DNA of 13,942 nt from Bacillota bacterium (GCA_009786275.1 WQTL01000494.1:1-13942), one strand, 5' to 3'; positions 1 to 7,276 are shown, counted from the stretch's first letter. Made by a program: numbers and translations. The notes: generated by a model from the sequence alone, not told the origin.

Positions 1-165
1 TCGGCGGGTTGGCTTGCGGTATTCGTGCATGCCTTGATTGTCATGCGGCGGGACAAGGCCCTGCCGTTTTACGTTGGCAATGTTGTAGCCGAAAAACGTC
101 TGATCAAAATCATGCGCAAGCAAAACCCCGGCACGAACTATTTCGCGCCTTCCGATTATCACTGA
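1..165 (+). CDS. C-terminal end of an unrecognised protein (5' end outside window)
   Basis: An open frame enters from the left edge and ends with TGA at 163-165, giving 54 codons. The residues include a hydrophobic stretch (AGWLAVFVHALIVM) and then a basic segment with RRDK, AEKRLIKIMRKQ and a tail ending FAPSDYH. I do not recognise the family. The stop lies only 16 bases before the next ATG, with that gene's Shine-Dalgarno in the gap, so it is probably an upstream member of the same sugar-metabolism operon. Being a coding gene is supported by the continuous frame, sensible codon use and tight spacing; the function is not. Confidence 0.6.
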   Translation, partial: SAGWLAVFVHALIVMRRDKALPFYVGNVVAEKRLIKIMRKQNPGTNYFAPSDYH

Positions 166-181
166 CATAGGAGGAAACCCC

Positions 182-1147
182 ATGAAACTTGGCGTATTCA
201 CCTGCCTGTTGGCAAACCTGCCCCTGGCCGAGGCCCTGGCCTATTTCAAGTCCCTGGGGCTTGAGATGGTCGAAATCGGCTGCGCGGGCTACCCCGGCAA
301 CGCGCACGCCAACCCGGCGGAGCTCCTGGCCGGCCCGGCGAAGCTCGCGGCGTTCCAAAAGACCATCGCCGACAGCGGCATGGAGATCAGCGCGTTCAGC
401 TGCCACGCCAACCCCGTGCACCCGAACAAAGAGATCGCCGCGGAGTTCGACCGGGGCATGCGCGAGACCGTGCTGCTGGCCGAGGCCTGCGGGGTGCATC
501 AGATCAACACGTTTTCCGGCTGCCCCGGCGATCACGAAAACGCGAAATACCCCAACTGGGTGACCTGCCCCTGGCCGCCGGATTTCCTCGAGATTCTGGA
601 CTGGCAGTGGAACGAGGTGCTCATCCCCTACTGGAAGGGCTTCGTGGCGTTCGCCAAGGCGCACGGCGTGAACAAAATCGCGCTGGAGCTTCACCCCGGT
701 TTTTGCGTATACAATACCGAGAGCCTTCTGAAGCTGCGCGCGGCGGTCGGGCCGGAAATCGGCGCGAACTTCGACCCGAGCCACCTGGTGTGGCAGGGCA
801 TGGACCCCGTGGCCTGTATCCGCGCCATGGGCGGCGCCATCTTCCACTTCCACGCGAAGGACACGAAGATCGACGCGGCCAACACAGCGTTGAACGGCGT
901 GCTGGACCTCAAACCCTACGGCGACGAGATTCACCGCTCGTGGATCTTCCGATCGGTGGGCTACGGCGGGGACGCGGCGTACTGGAAGGAGATTGTCTCC
1001 AACCTGCGCATGGTGGGCTATGACTACGCCATCAGCATCGAGCACGAGGACAGCCTGATGAGCCAGAACGAGGGCCTCAGCAAAGCCGTGGCGCTGCTCA
1101 AAGACGTAATCATCCGGGAGACGCCCGGCGAGATGTGGTGGGCGTGA
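182..1147 (+). CDS. Sugar phosphate isomerase/epimerase (xylose isomerase-like TIM barrel)
   Basis: A 321-residue protein of the AP-endonuclease-2/xylose isomerase-like TIM-barrel family (COG1082 type), which isomerises or epimerises sugars or sugar phosphates using a divalent metal in the cytoplasm. Expected metal and substrate positions are visible: E169 in ALELHPG, D198 and H201 in NFDPSHLVW, H224 and D227 in HFHAKD, and E287/E289 in SIEHED near the C-terminus. Length is normal for the family. The start is set by AGGAGG at 169-174, seven bases before the ATG. The stop shares a base with the next gene's ATG, so the two are probably translationally coupled. The oxidoreductase two genes on suggests the pair works on the same sugar or polyol, as in inositol-like pathways (inference). 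The actual substrate cannot be read from sequence. Confidence 0.9.
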   Translation: MKLGVFTCLLANLPLAEALAYFKSLGLEMVEIGCAGYPGNAHANPAELLAGPAKLAAFQKTIADSGMEISAFSCHANPVHPNKEIAAEFDRGMRETVLLAEACGVHQINTFSGCPGDHENAKYPNWVTCPWPPDFLEILDWQWNEVLIPYWKGFVAFAKAHGVNKIALELHPGFCVYNTESLLKLRAAVGPEIGANFDPSHLVWQGMDPVACIRAMGGAIFHFHAKDTKIDAANTALNGVLDLKPYGDEIHRSWIFRSVGYGGDAAYWKEIVSNLRMVGYDYAISIEHEDSLMSQNEGLSKAVALLKDVIIRETPGEMWWA

Positions 1148-1713
1148 TGAAAAGAATTTTTATTGCGGCCATTGCGCTGCTGCTGCTCTTTGCCGGCTGC
1201 GCGAAAGAGGCGGGTACGCCCGCGCCGGAAGCCGGTGCGCCCGGCGCCCTCACCATCAGCTTTGATTTTGAGCGGCAGAGCGGCTTTTCCTCCAACCAGT
1301 TCGCCGTGTGGATGGAGGACGCGGACGGCACGGTCGTCAAAACCCTGTTCGCCACGGAATTCACCGCCAAGGGGGGCTATGAAAAACGGCCGAGCTCCCT
1401 GACGAATTGGGTGGAGCGCGCCGTGAAAACCGGGATCACCGACGCCGACGCCGTGGCGGGGGCCACACCGAAGTCCGGGCCGGTCAGTTATGTCTGGGAC
1501 TGCACGGACGAGGACGGCAAAGCCGTGCCCCCGGGAACCTACAAATTTTTCGTGGAGAATACCTTCCGCGTGGGCGAGGGCAGCACGGCGGGCCACGTGG
1601 AGTGGGGCGAAATCGAGATCGGCGGCGCGGACACGGAGACGCGGGCGCAGGAGATCGGCGACGAATTCGACACGATCAGCAATGTCAAGGCGGTATATAC
1701 GGCGCAACCATGA
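1147..1713 (+). CDS. Lipoprotein with DUF2271 domain
   Basis: A 188-residue exported lipoprotein. The N-terminus MKRIFIAAIALLLLFAGC is a lipoprotein signal with lipobox FAGC and acylated Cys18; an Ala/Pro/Gly linker follows. The rest matches the DUF2271 pattern as I know it: FAVWMEDADG, then VKTLFAT, a Trp-containing segment near SLTNWV, AVAGATPKSG, then YVWDCTDEDG and VPPGTYKFFVEN. DUF2271 proteins are usually found near FMN-binding or ApbE-type extracytoplasmic redox proteins; no biochemical role is established to my knowledge. I chose the ATG at 1147 over an in-frame ATG at 1135 because the lysine/arginine of the signal peptide follows it directly and it overlaps the upstream stop as TGATG. 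A sugar operon is an unusual setting for this domain. Confidence 0.85.
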   Translation: MKRIFIAAIALLLLFAGCAKEAGTPAPEAGAPGALTISFDFERQSGFSSNQFAVWMEDADGTVVKTLFATEFTAKGGYEKRPSSLTNWVERAVKTGITDADAVAGATPKSGPVSYVWDCTDEDGKAVPPGTYKFFVENTFRVGEGSTAGHVEWGEIEIGGADTETRAQEIGDEFDTISNVKAVYTAQP

Positions 1714-1736
1714 TGATTTGACAAGGAGAAAGAGAG

Positions 1737-2795
1737 ATGCAGGATAAAATCGGCATGGCGGTCATCGGCTACGGCGGCATGGGCGGGCACCACGCGCGCA
1801 AGGTGCGCGGGGAGCGCCCCGGCAAATTCGAGGTCATCGGCACGTTCGATATACGGGAGGAGCGGCAGGCCCTCGCCAGGGAGAAGGGCTTCGAGGCCTT
1901 CGAAAGCCGCGAGGCGCTGCTGAGCGACCCGCGTATCGAGCTGGTGGTGGTGGCCACCCCCAACGACGTGCACAAGGAGATCGTCATCGACGCGCTGCGC
2001 CACGGCAAGAACGTCATCTGCGAAAAGCCCGTGACCATGGCCTCCCGCGACCTGGAGGACATGATCGCCGTGGCGAACGAAACCGGCAAGTTCTTCACCG
2101 TGCACCAGAACCGGCGCTGGGACCCCGACTACCGCACGGCGAAGGAGGTCATCGAGAGCAATACCCTGGGGCGGGTGTTCAACGTCGAGAGCCGCGTGCA
2201 CGGTTCCCGGGGGATACCGGGGGACTGGCGCAACCAGAAGGCCCACGGCGGCGGCATGCTCCTGGACTGGGGCATCCACATGCTGGACCAGATGCTCCAG
2301 CTGATGGGGGACAGGCGGCTGCTTTCGCTCTACGCCCAGCTGACCTTCATCACCAACGAGGAGTGCGACGACGGCTTCCGGGTCATCTGCAACTTCGAGG
2401 GCGGCACAAGCTATATGGTGGAGATTCTCACGAATAATTTCGTCAACCTGCCGCGCTGGTACATCAACGGCGAGAACGGCACCGCCGTCGTGGACGACTG
2501 GGACCGCCACGGCAAAATCGTCAAGGTGAGCGACTGGGAGAACCGCGAATGCGTGCCGATCCAGGCGGGGGTGGGCATCACCAAGACCATGGCCCCCCGC
2601 GACCAGAAGACCATCAAGAAATACAAGCTCCCCAAGCCCAAGAGCGACTGGATGGAGTATTACGACAACATCTATGACGTGATCCGGAACGGCGCGCCGT
2701 CGATTGTGACGCACGACCAGCAGCGGCGGCTCATCCGGCTGGTGGAGGCGATCATCGAAAGCGGCGAGACGGGCAAGGCGGTTGAGCTGGAGTAG
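1737..2795 (+). CDS. Gfo/Idh/MocA family NAD(P)-dependent oxidoreductase
   Basis: A 352-residue cytoplasmic dehydrogenase. The N-terminal Rossmann fold shows VIGYGGMGGHHA (residues 9-20), an acidic residue at the end of the second strand (D38, favouring NAD; inference), VVVATPNDVH (70-79) and the family hallmark EKP at 96-98. The C-terminal substrate domain carries GGGMLLDWGIHMLDQ, giving the usual catalytic-region Asp177 and His181. Length is typical. AAGGAG at 1723-1728 lies eight bases before the ATG. It sits 23 bases after the DUF2271 lipoprotein and is the last gene of the operon, followed by a terminator. Together with the TIM-barrel isomerase it probably oxidises a sugar, polyol or related alcohol; family members vary too much to name the substrate. 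Confidence 0.93.
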   Translation: MQDKIGMAVIGYGGMGGHHARKVRGERPGKFEVIGTFDIREERQALAREKGFEAFESREALLSDPRIELVVVATPNDVHKEIVIDALRHGKNVICEKPVTMASRDLEDMIAVANETGKFFTVHQNRRWDPDYRTAKEVIESNTLGRVFNVESRVHGSRGIPGDWRNQKAHGGGMLLDWGIHMLDQMLQLMGDRRLLSLYAQLTFITNEECDDGFRVICNFEGGTSYMVEILTNNFVNLPRWYINGENGTAVVDDWDRHGKIVKVSDWENRECVPIQAGVGITKTMAPRDQKTIKKYKLPKPKSDWMEYYDNIYDVIRNGAPSIVTHDQQRRLIRLVEAIIESGETGKAVELE

Positions 2796-2805
2796 GGCTT
2801 GCGAT

Positions 2806-2848
2806 AAAAACAGAGGCGCGCAGGGGTGCGGCCTCTGTTTTTTGTTTT
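2806..2848 (+). terminator. Intrinsic terminator of the sugar operon
   Basis: A perfect 12-bp stem, AAAAACAGAGGC at 2806-2817 with GCCTCTGTTTTT at 2831-2842, encloses a 13-base loop. The distal arm runs into a T-rich tract (TTTTTTGTTTT). It begins 11 bases after the oxidoreductase stop codon. The A-tract on the other side means it could also work in reverse, but no minus-strand gene ends here. Confidence 0.9.
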
Positions 2849-2883
2849 GGTAATCACGCTTCACCGGCCTGCCTATGCGACAG

Positions 2884-2912
2884 GAAGAATGAAGCATGAA
2901 GAATTCAGCATG
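2884..2912. repeat. AT-rich short quasi-repeat (GAATGAAGCATGAAGAATT type)
   Basis: A run of loosely repeated units (GAAGAATGAAG, CATGAAGAATTCAG, CATG) stands out from the GC-rich surroundings. It resembles the AAGCATTAAGAATTAAG string at 3584-3619. Neither encodes protein, and both lie shortly upstream of a gene start. Their function is unknown. Confidence 0.4.
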
Positions 2913-2944
2913 CGCATACCTATGGACAGAATGGGGGTGCGGGG

Positions 2945-3481
2945 ATGCGGCGGATCGGATTGCTCTGCATGGCGGCGGCTGTGCTTCTTTGCGCGTGCGG
3001 CAGGGAGGACTGGCGGAATCTGCGGCAGCTGTGCGAGTATTACAACGCGTTTGCCGCAAAGACGGAGCATTTGGCGCAGCTCGGGCCGGAGCAGTTCACG
3101 GCGCTGCGCGGCGACGACGGCGTGGCCTATCAGGCGTATATGGGGGAGGATATGCTGCTGCTGTGCGGCACGCTGCGCAATGGTCGGGTGCATACCGTGT
3201 CGCTCACCGGGCTGCCGGAGCAGGGGCAGGGGGCGTTCTTCGACGCCGCGCGCTGCCTGGCGCAGGCCTATACCGGGGCCGCGGCCGACCAGGCGGAGCG
3301 GTGGCTGCGCGGGCTGCGGGCAGGGGAGGCCGAAGTCCCGGGCGTGCTGGGGCTGGAGGAGGCGGGGTTCCGGTTCAGCTATGCCGCCAACGAGGCGGGC
3401 CGGTGGCTGCGGGTGAGCCAGCTGCGCTTTTTGCCGCCGGAGCCGGAGCTGGCGACGTTGAGGGAAGAGATTACTATGTAG
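2945..3481 (+). CDS. Small orphan lipoprotein, function unknown
   Basis: A 178-residue predicted lipoprotein. MRRIGLLCMAAAVLLCAC gives a basic start, hydrophobic core and lipobox LCAC with Cys18 as the lipid attachment site. The mature part is Ala/Leu/Glu-rich and probably helical; I see no known domain. The start is supported by GGGGGTG around 2933-2939, six bases before the ATG, and by the clean signal peptide. It stands alone after a terminator, and I see no clear promoter. The TAG stop at 3479-3481 is contributed by the GTAG edge of a palindromic element, so the original 3' end may have been altered by insertion of that element (inference). Confidence 0.75.
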   Translation: MRRIGLLCMAAAVLLCACGREDWRNLRQLCEYYNAFAAKTEHLAQLGPEQFTALRGDDGVAYQAYMGEDMLLLCGTLRNGRVHTVSLTGLPEQGQGAFFDAARCLAQAYTGAAADQAERWLRGLRAGEAEVPGVLGLEEAGFRFSYAANEAGRWLRVSQLRFLPPEPELATLREEITM

Positions 3482-3555
3482 GGGCGGCCTCCGGACGTCC
3501 CAATCAGAAAGCCTTATTTTCAAGGCCCAGGGACGTCCGGAGGCCGTCCCCTACA
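3477..3555. repeat. REP/BIME-like inverted pair of GTAG palindromes
   Basis: Two arms, 3477-3501 and 3530-3555, are inverted copies of TGTAGGGG...CGTCCC, differing by one extra base. Each arm is itself a palindrome preceded by GTAG. In the right arm (read on the minus strand) the stem is GGGACG/CGTCCC plus an inner CC/GG around a small loop; the left arm has lost one A from that stem. The 28-base spacer holds a further GCCTT/AAGGC hairpin. GTAG next to an imperfect palindrome, arranged as an inverted pair, is the known signature of REP elements mobilised by RAYT (IS200-type tyrosine) transposases. No transposase is in the window. It may also act as a terminator or mRNA stabiliser for the lipoprotein gene. 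Confidence 0.75.
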
Positions 3556-3583
3556 AATTGCGCTGACCTTAATCACCGGTTAC

Positions 3584-3619
3584 TTAAGCATTCGGCATTA
3601 AGAATTAAGCATTAAGCAT
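3584..3619. repeat. AT-rich short tandem-like repeat (AAGCATTAAG units)
   Basis: Units of TTAAGCATT, CGGCATTAAG, AATTAAG and CATTAAGCAT follow each other just before the calcium ATPase ribosome binding site. The 12-mer TAAGCATTAAGC recurs at 11290-11301. It is strongly AT-rich in a GC-rich genome and non-coding. It could be a dispersed micro-repeat; no function can be assigned. Confidence 0.5.
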
Positions 3620-3629
3620 GGAGGAGCCT

Positions 3630-6272
3630 ATGGACTGGCACAGCCTATCCGCCGCCGGGGCGGTGAACCGCCTGGAATCGGACGCGCAGGGGGGGCTTTC
3701 CGCCGAGGAGGCGCGGCGGCGCTTGCAGCGGGACGGCCCGAACACGATCGCCCGCGGAAGGCGGGGAAAGTGGATATTACGATTCTTGGCGCAGTTCAAG
3801 GATTTTATGGTGCTCACCCTGCTGGCCGCGGCGGCGGTTTCGGCGGCGTCGGCGCTCATCCACGGGAACGGGGACTACCTGGACTCCATCATCATCGCGG
3901 GGATCGTGGTGGTCAACGCCATTGTGGGCGTGATTCAGGAGGGGAAGGCCGAGCGGGCTTTGGAGGCCCTGCGCAAGCTTTCCGCGCCGGCGGCGACGGT
4001 GATACGCGGGGGGCGGAAAATACGCCTGCCGGTGGAGCAGGTGGTGCGGGGGGATATCCTGCTGCCGGAGGCGGGGGACCTGGTGCCCGCGGACGCGCGG
4101 CTGCTGGAATCCGCGCAGCTGAGCACCCAGGAGAGCGCCCTGACCGGCGAAAGCATGCCCTGCAAAAAGGACGCGCAGGCCGTCCTGCCTGGGGCGACGC
4201 CGCTGGGCGACCGGCGCAATATGCTGCTGAGCTCCACCACGGTGCTCACCGGGCACGGCAGGGCCGTGGTGACCGGGACGGGCATGCATACCGAAGTCGG
4301 GCGCATCGCGGGGATGCTCAGCCGGGAGAAAGCCCCGCAGACGCCGCTGCAGCAGCGGCTCGAAAAAGTCGGGCGGCAGCTGGGGATCGGGGCCATGGCG
4401 ATCTCCGGGCTGATCTTTTTATTGGGTTTTTTGCAGCACGCGCCGCTGCTGGACAGCTTCATGCTGGCCATCAGCCTGGCGGTGGCGGCCATACCCGAGG
4501 GGCTGCCCGCGATGGTGACGGTGGTGCTGTCCATCGGGGTGCAGCGCATGGCGAAATCCAACGCCATCGTGCGGCGGCTGCCCGCCGTGGAAACCCTGGG
4601 CTGCGCCAGCGTGATCTGCTCGGACAAGACGGGGACGCTGACCCAGAACAAGATGACCGTGACGGAAATACAGGGGTCAGGCGGCAGGGATCAGGAGAAG
4701 CGCCTGCTGCAATTGGCCGCGCTGTGCTGCAACGCGGAGATCACCCCGAAGCGCTACGGGCGGGGCTCGAGCTATAGGGGGGACCCCACGGAGATCGCCA
4801 TCGTGGAGGCCGCCGCGCACCGGCGCGTGGCTGTCATGCAGGACAGGAAGGAATTTACGCGCGTCAGGGAGAACCCGTTCGATTCCTCGCGGAAACGCAT
4901 GAGCGTGATATGCAGGATGCCGGAAGGCTTGATGATGATCGCCAAGGGCGCGCCGGATATTTTGCTGGCCCGGTGCGATTTGGGGGAGAAAGAGAAAAGG
5001 GAGATACTCAGGCAGAATGAGGAGATGGCGGGGCGCGCCTTACGAGTCATCGCCGCGGCGTATAAGCCGGTGAAGGAATCGCAGGGGCAAAGCGAGGAGC
5101 ACCTCAGCTTTTTGGGGCTCATCGGGATGAACGACCCCCCGCGCAGAGAGGCGAAGGCCGCCGTGAAGGTGTGCAGGCACGCGGGGATCATCCCCATCAT
5201 GATCACCGGGGACCATGTTGCCACGGCGGTGGCTATCGCGAAGGAGATCGGGATCACCGACGGGAGCCACTGCGCCATGACCGGGCCCGAGCTGGACGGC
5301 ATCGGCGACGAGACACTGAAGGAGCGGCTGACCCGCTGCCGGGTGTTCGCACGGGTGACGCCGGAGCATAAGATGCGCATCGTCAAGGCGCTGCGGGCGC
5401 AGGGGCATGTGGTGGCGATGACGGGGGACGGCGTGAACGACGCCCCGGCGCTCAAGGCGGCGGATATCGGCTGCGCCATGGGGAAAAGCGGCACGGAGGT
5501 GGCCAAGGGCGCGGCGGACATGATCCTCACCGACGACAATTTCGCCACCATCGTGCGGGCCGTGGAGGCCGGGCGCGGGATCTACGACAACATACGCAAG
5601 GCCGTGCATTTTCTCATCAGCAGCAATATCGGCGAGATCGTCGCGGTGTTTTTCGCCTCCATCATGCGCATGCCCGCGCCGCTGCTGCCGATTCAGCTGC
5701 TGTGGGTGAACGTGGTGACGGACTCGGCCCCCGCCATCGCCCTGGGGATGGAGAAGACCGACCCGAATATCATGCGCGGGCCGCCCAAGCCCGTGAACCA
5801 GAACTTTTTCTCTAGAACGCTGGCCTTACACATGGCATTGGAGGGGTCTCTCATGGGGGCGGTGACGCTGCTGGCCTTCGCGCTGGGGCGGCGGGTGCTG
5901 GGCTTCGGCGGGGACGATTTGGCGCTGGGGCGCACGATGGCCTTCACGGTGCTGAGCTTCGTGGAGGTGCTGCACGCCAACAACATCCGCTCCGAGCGCT
6001 CGCTGCTGCGCATCGGGCCGTTCTCCAACCGCCACATGGTATTCGCCAACCTGCTGTGCCTGGGGCTCCAGGCGGCGGTGGTGACGTTCCCGTTTTTGTG
6101 CGAAATCTTCGGCACGGTGCCCCTGGACGGCAGGCAGTGGCTGGCGGTGGGGGTGCTGGCGATGGTGCCCACGGCTTCGATGGAGCTGGAGAAGTTTGGG
6201 GTGTGGGCAAGGGGGAGGGGGCGAAAACAGAAAACCCAGAAAACCCGTGGAACTCAAGAAACTTTTCCTTGA
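3630..6272 (+). CDS. P-type (P2) calcium-transporting ATPase
   Basis: An 880-residue membrane pump that couples ATP hydrolysis to cation export, most likely Ca2+. Visible landmarks: N-terminal cation-ATPase domain (about 1-70), actuator TGES at 172-175, M4 PEGLP at 289-293, phosphorylation motif DKTGTLT with Asp332, nucleotide-binding KGAPD at 439-443, TGDH at 526-529 and hinge TGDGVND at 598-604. M5 has SSNIGE (N666, E669) and M6 has NVVTD (N694, T697, D698), so residues matching both SERCA calcium sites are present. Several C-terminal membrane helices follow. I start at 3630 rather than the upstream in-frame ATG at 3618 because GGAGG at 3620-3624 overlaps the latter and is correctly placed for 3630. 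It stands alone; the end of the gene overlaps the next promoter's -35 box. Confidence 0.93.
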   Translation: MDWHSLSAAGAVNRLESDAQGGLSAEEARRRLQRDGPNTIARGRRGKWILRFLAQFKDFMVLTLLAAAAVSAASALIHGNGDYLDSIIIAGIVVVNAIVGVIQEGKAERALEALRKLSAPAATVIRGGRKIRLPVEQVVRGDILLPEAGDLVPADARLLESAQLSTQESALTGESMPCKKDAQAVLPGATPLGDRRNMLLSSTTVLTGHGRAVVTGTGMHTEVGRIAGMLSREKAPQTPLQQRLEKVGRQLGIGAMAISGLIFLLGFLQHAPLLDSFMLAISLAVAAIPEGLPAMVTVVLSIGVQRMAKSNAIVRRLPAVETLGCASVICSDKTGTLTQNKMTVTEIQGSGGRDQEKRLLQLAALCCNAEITPKRYGRGSSYRGDPTEIAIVEAAAHRRVAVMQDRKEFTRVRENPFDSSRKRMSVICRMPEGLMMIAKGAPDILLARCDLGEKEKREILRQNEEMAGRALRVIAAAYKPVKESQGQSEEHLSFLGLIGMNDPPRREAKAAVKVCRHAGIIPIMITGDHVATAVAIAKEIGITDGSHCAMTGPELDGIGDETLKERLTRCRVFARVTPEHKMRIVKALRAQGHVVAMTGDGVNDAPALKAADIGCAMGKSGTEVAKGAADMILTDDNFATIVRAVEAGRGIYDNIRKAVHFLISSNIGEIVAVFFASIMRMPAPLLPIQLLWVNVVTDSAPAIALGMEKTDPNIMRGPPKPVNQNFFSRTLALHMALEGSLMGAVTLLAFALGRRVLGFGGDDLALGRTMAFTVLSFVEVLHANNIRSERSLLRIGPFSNRHMVFANLLCLGLQAAVVTFPFLCEIFGTVPLDGRQWLAVGVLAMVPTASMELEKFGVWARGRGRKQKTQKTRGTQETFP

Positions 6273-6297
6273 CAACCCCCGCCCCGTCTGTTATACT
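6269..6297 (+). promoter_or_regulatory. Sigma-A promoter of the rpsF-ssb-rpsR operon
   Basis: TTGACA at 6269-6274 and TATACT at 6292-6297 are separated by exactly 17 bases, which is near-consensus. The -35 box overlaps the TGA stop of the ATPase gene. Transcription should start near 6304, leaving a leader of about 114 bases before rpsF. Confidence 0.9.
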
Positions 6298-6321
6298 ATT
6301 CAAGTTGCACTGTCGGTCAGA

Positions 6322-6393
6322 GGCGGTGCGGCGGCGTTGAGCGTGTATACGCTCCGCCAAAAAATCCTTGCTGCTGAAAACTTATGCAGCAGC
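6322..6393 (+). promoter_or_regulatory. Structured rpsF leader, candidate S6:S18 autoregulatory site
   Basis: The leader can form two hairpins. The first has GAGCGT/ACGCTC (6339-6344 with 6349-6354) around loop GTAT, extended by GGCG at 6333-6336 or 6322-6325 pairing with CGCC at 6355-6358. A CCG sits at the 3' side of its upper stem. The second has GCTGCTG/CAGCAGC (6370-6376 with 6387-6393). rpsF leaders in many bacteria carry an RNA motif with a CCG element that binds the S6:S18 complex and represses the operon. I see compatible pieces but have not matched the full motif, so the structure is seen and the assignment is inferred. Confidence 0.4.
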
Positions 6394-6417
6394 CACAGCC
6401 CAGAAGGAGGAAAACAC

Positions 6418-6705
6418 ATGGCAAACAACTACGAGGCGATGGCCGTCTTTTCGCTGAAGGACGGCGAGGAAGCTGTCGCCGCGCTCAAGGAGCGCTTCCA
6501 GGCCCTCATTGAGCAAAACGGCGCCCTGTCCGAGATCAAGGAGTGGGGCCGCCGCCTGCTGAAGTACCCCATCAACAAGGAGACCGACGGCTACTACGTG
6601 CTGTACCTGTTCTCCGCGGCGCCCGAGTTCCCGGCGGAATTCCTGCGCGTGGCGGGCATCACCGACGGCGTGCTGCGTACCCTCGTCACCCGTCAGCCGG
6701 AATAG
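6418..6705 (+). CDS. rpsF: 30S ribosomal protein S6
   Basis: A 95-residue protein with the S6 pattern: NYEAMAVFSL at the N-terminus, then EIKEWGRRLLKYPINKETDGYYVLYLF in the middle and a C-terminal half ending LRTLVTRQ. S6 is a small-subunit protein that binds 16S rRNA as a dimer with S18. AAGGAGG at 6404-6410 lies seven bases before the ATG; the frame is open upstream, but those codons are leader. It is first in the classic rpsF-ssb-rpsR order, expressed from the promoter at 6269. Confidence 0.97.
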   Translation: MANNYEAMAVFSLKDGEEAVAALKERFQALIEQNGALSEIKEWGRRLLKYPINKETDGYYVLYLFSAAPEFPAEFLRVAGITDGVLRTLVTRQPE

Positions 6706-6716
6706 GGGGGCAGCAA

Positions 6717-6791
6717 ATGTTTGTAACAGAACAAAACCTTCTCTTCACCGCAGCATGTGCCATTAGCAGGCGGGAGGTATCGAAATGCTGA
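6717..6791 (+). CDS. Possible 24-codon small ORF overlapping the ssb start
   Basis: Between rpsF and ssb an ATG at 6717 follows a G-rich run (6705-6710) with six-base spacing. It opens a 24-codon frame, MFVTEQNLLFTAACAISRR..., ending in TGA at 6789-6791, inside the ssb start region. It could couple ribosomes into ssb or be chance. There is no family support, so confidence is low. Confidence 0.2.
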   Translation: MFVTEQNLLFTAACAISRREVSKC

Positions 6792-7255
6792 ACTCAGCCA
6801 TCATCATGGGCCGCCTGACGGCGGAGCCCGAGCTCAAGAGCGCCGCCGGCACGACGGTGTGCTCGTTCACCGTGGCGGTGGACGGCCGCTCGAAGGACCA
6901 GCGCGGCGAGCGCCAGACCAACTTCATCCGCTGCGTGGCGTGGCGTGAGCGCGCCGAATTCCTGTCCCGCTACTTCCACAAGGGCTCCATGGTGGCCATC
7001 ACCGGGTACATCCAGGTGCGCCAGTATGAGGACAAGAACGGCAACAAGCGCGAGGCCGTGGAGATTGTGGCGGACCGCATCGATTTCACCGGGGAGAAGA
7101 ACCCCGGCAACGCCGGCGGCTTCAGGGACGACATCCCCCTGCCGCCCGCCCCGCCCGAGCGCCAGGGCCAGGCTATCCAGCCCGCGCCCGCGTATTCCAC
7201 CGCCCAGCCCGCCGACTTCGACGAGATCGCCGGTGACGATGACCTTCCATTCTAG
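6785..7255 (+). CDS. ssb: Single-stranded DNA-binding protein
   Basis: A 156-residue SSB. The OB fold spans about residues 1-106, with MLNSAIIMGRLTAEPEL, then FTVAVDGR, NFIRCVAWRERAEFL, KGSMVAITGYIQVRQYEDKNG and EIVADRIDF. A Pro/Gln/Ala-rich flexible linker leads to the acidic tip DDDLPF, which recruits replication and repair proteins in the family. GGGAGGT at 6772-6778 is six bases before the ATG. It sits between rpsF and rpsR, its usual place in Firmicutes, and shares their transcript. Confidence 0.97.
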   Translation: MLNSAIIMGRLTAEPELKSAAGTTVCSFTVAVDGRSKDQRGERQTNFIRCVAWRERAEFLSRYFHKGSMVAITGYIQVRQYEDKNGNKREAVEIVADRIDFTGEKNPGNAGGFRDDIPLPPAPPERQGQAIQPAPAYSTAQPADFDEIAGDDDLPF

Positions 7256-7276
7256 ATTATTAAGGAGAACAATATT

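Noticed and set aside
110..1045. Minus-strand open frame opposite the sugar isomerase
   Set aside because: The + strand frame carries family motifs and a ribosome binding site; this is a GC-rich shadow.
1539..3059. Long open frame on the minus strand (about 506 codons)
   Set aside because: It is antisense to the clearly recognisable oxidoreductase and runs through its terminator; the product is low-complexity His/Arg/Val-rich sequence typical of GC-rich shadow frames.
3477..3555. CRISPR-like or att-site interpretation of the palindromes
   Set aside because: No regular spacer array, no cas genes and no integrase; the GTAG-palindrome inverted-pair design fits REP elements better.
3618..3629. 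Upstream ATG (3618) as the calcium ATPase start
   Set aside because: The GGAGG site begins inside this codon and is correctly spaced for the ATG at 3630; nothing serves as a site for 3618.
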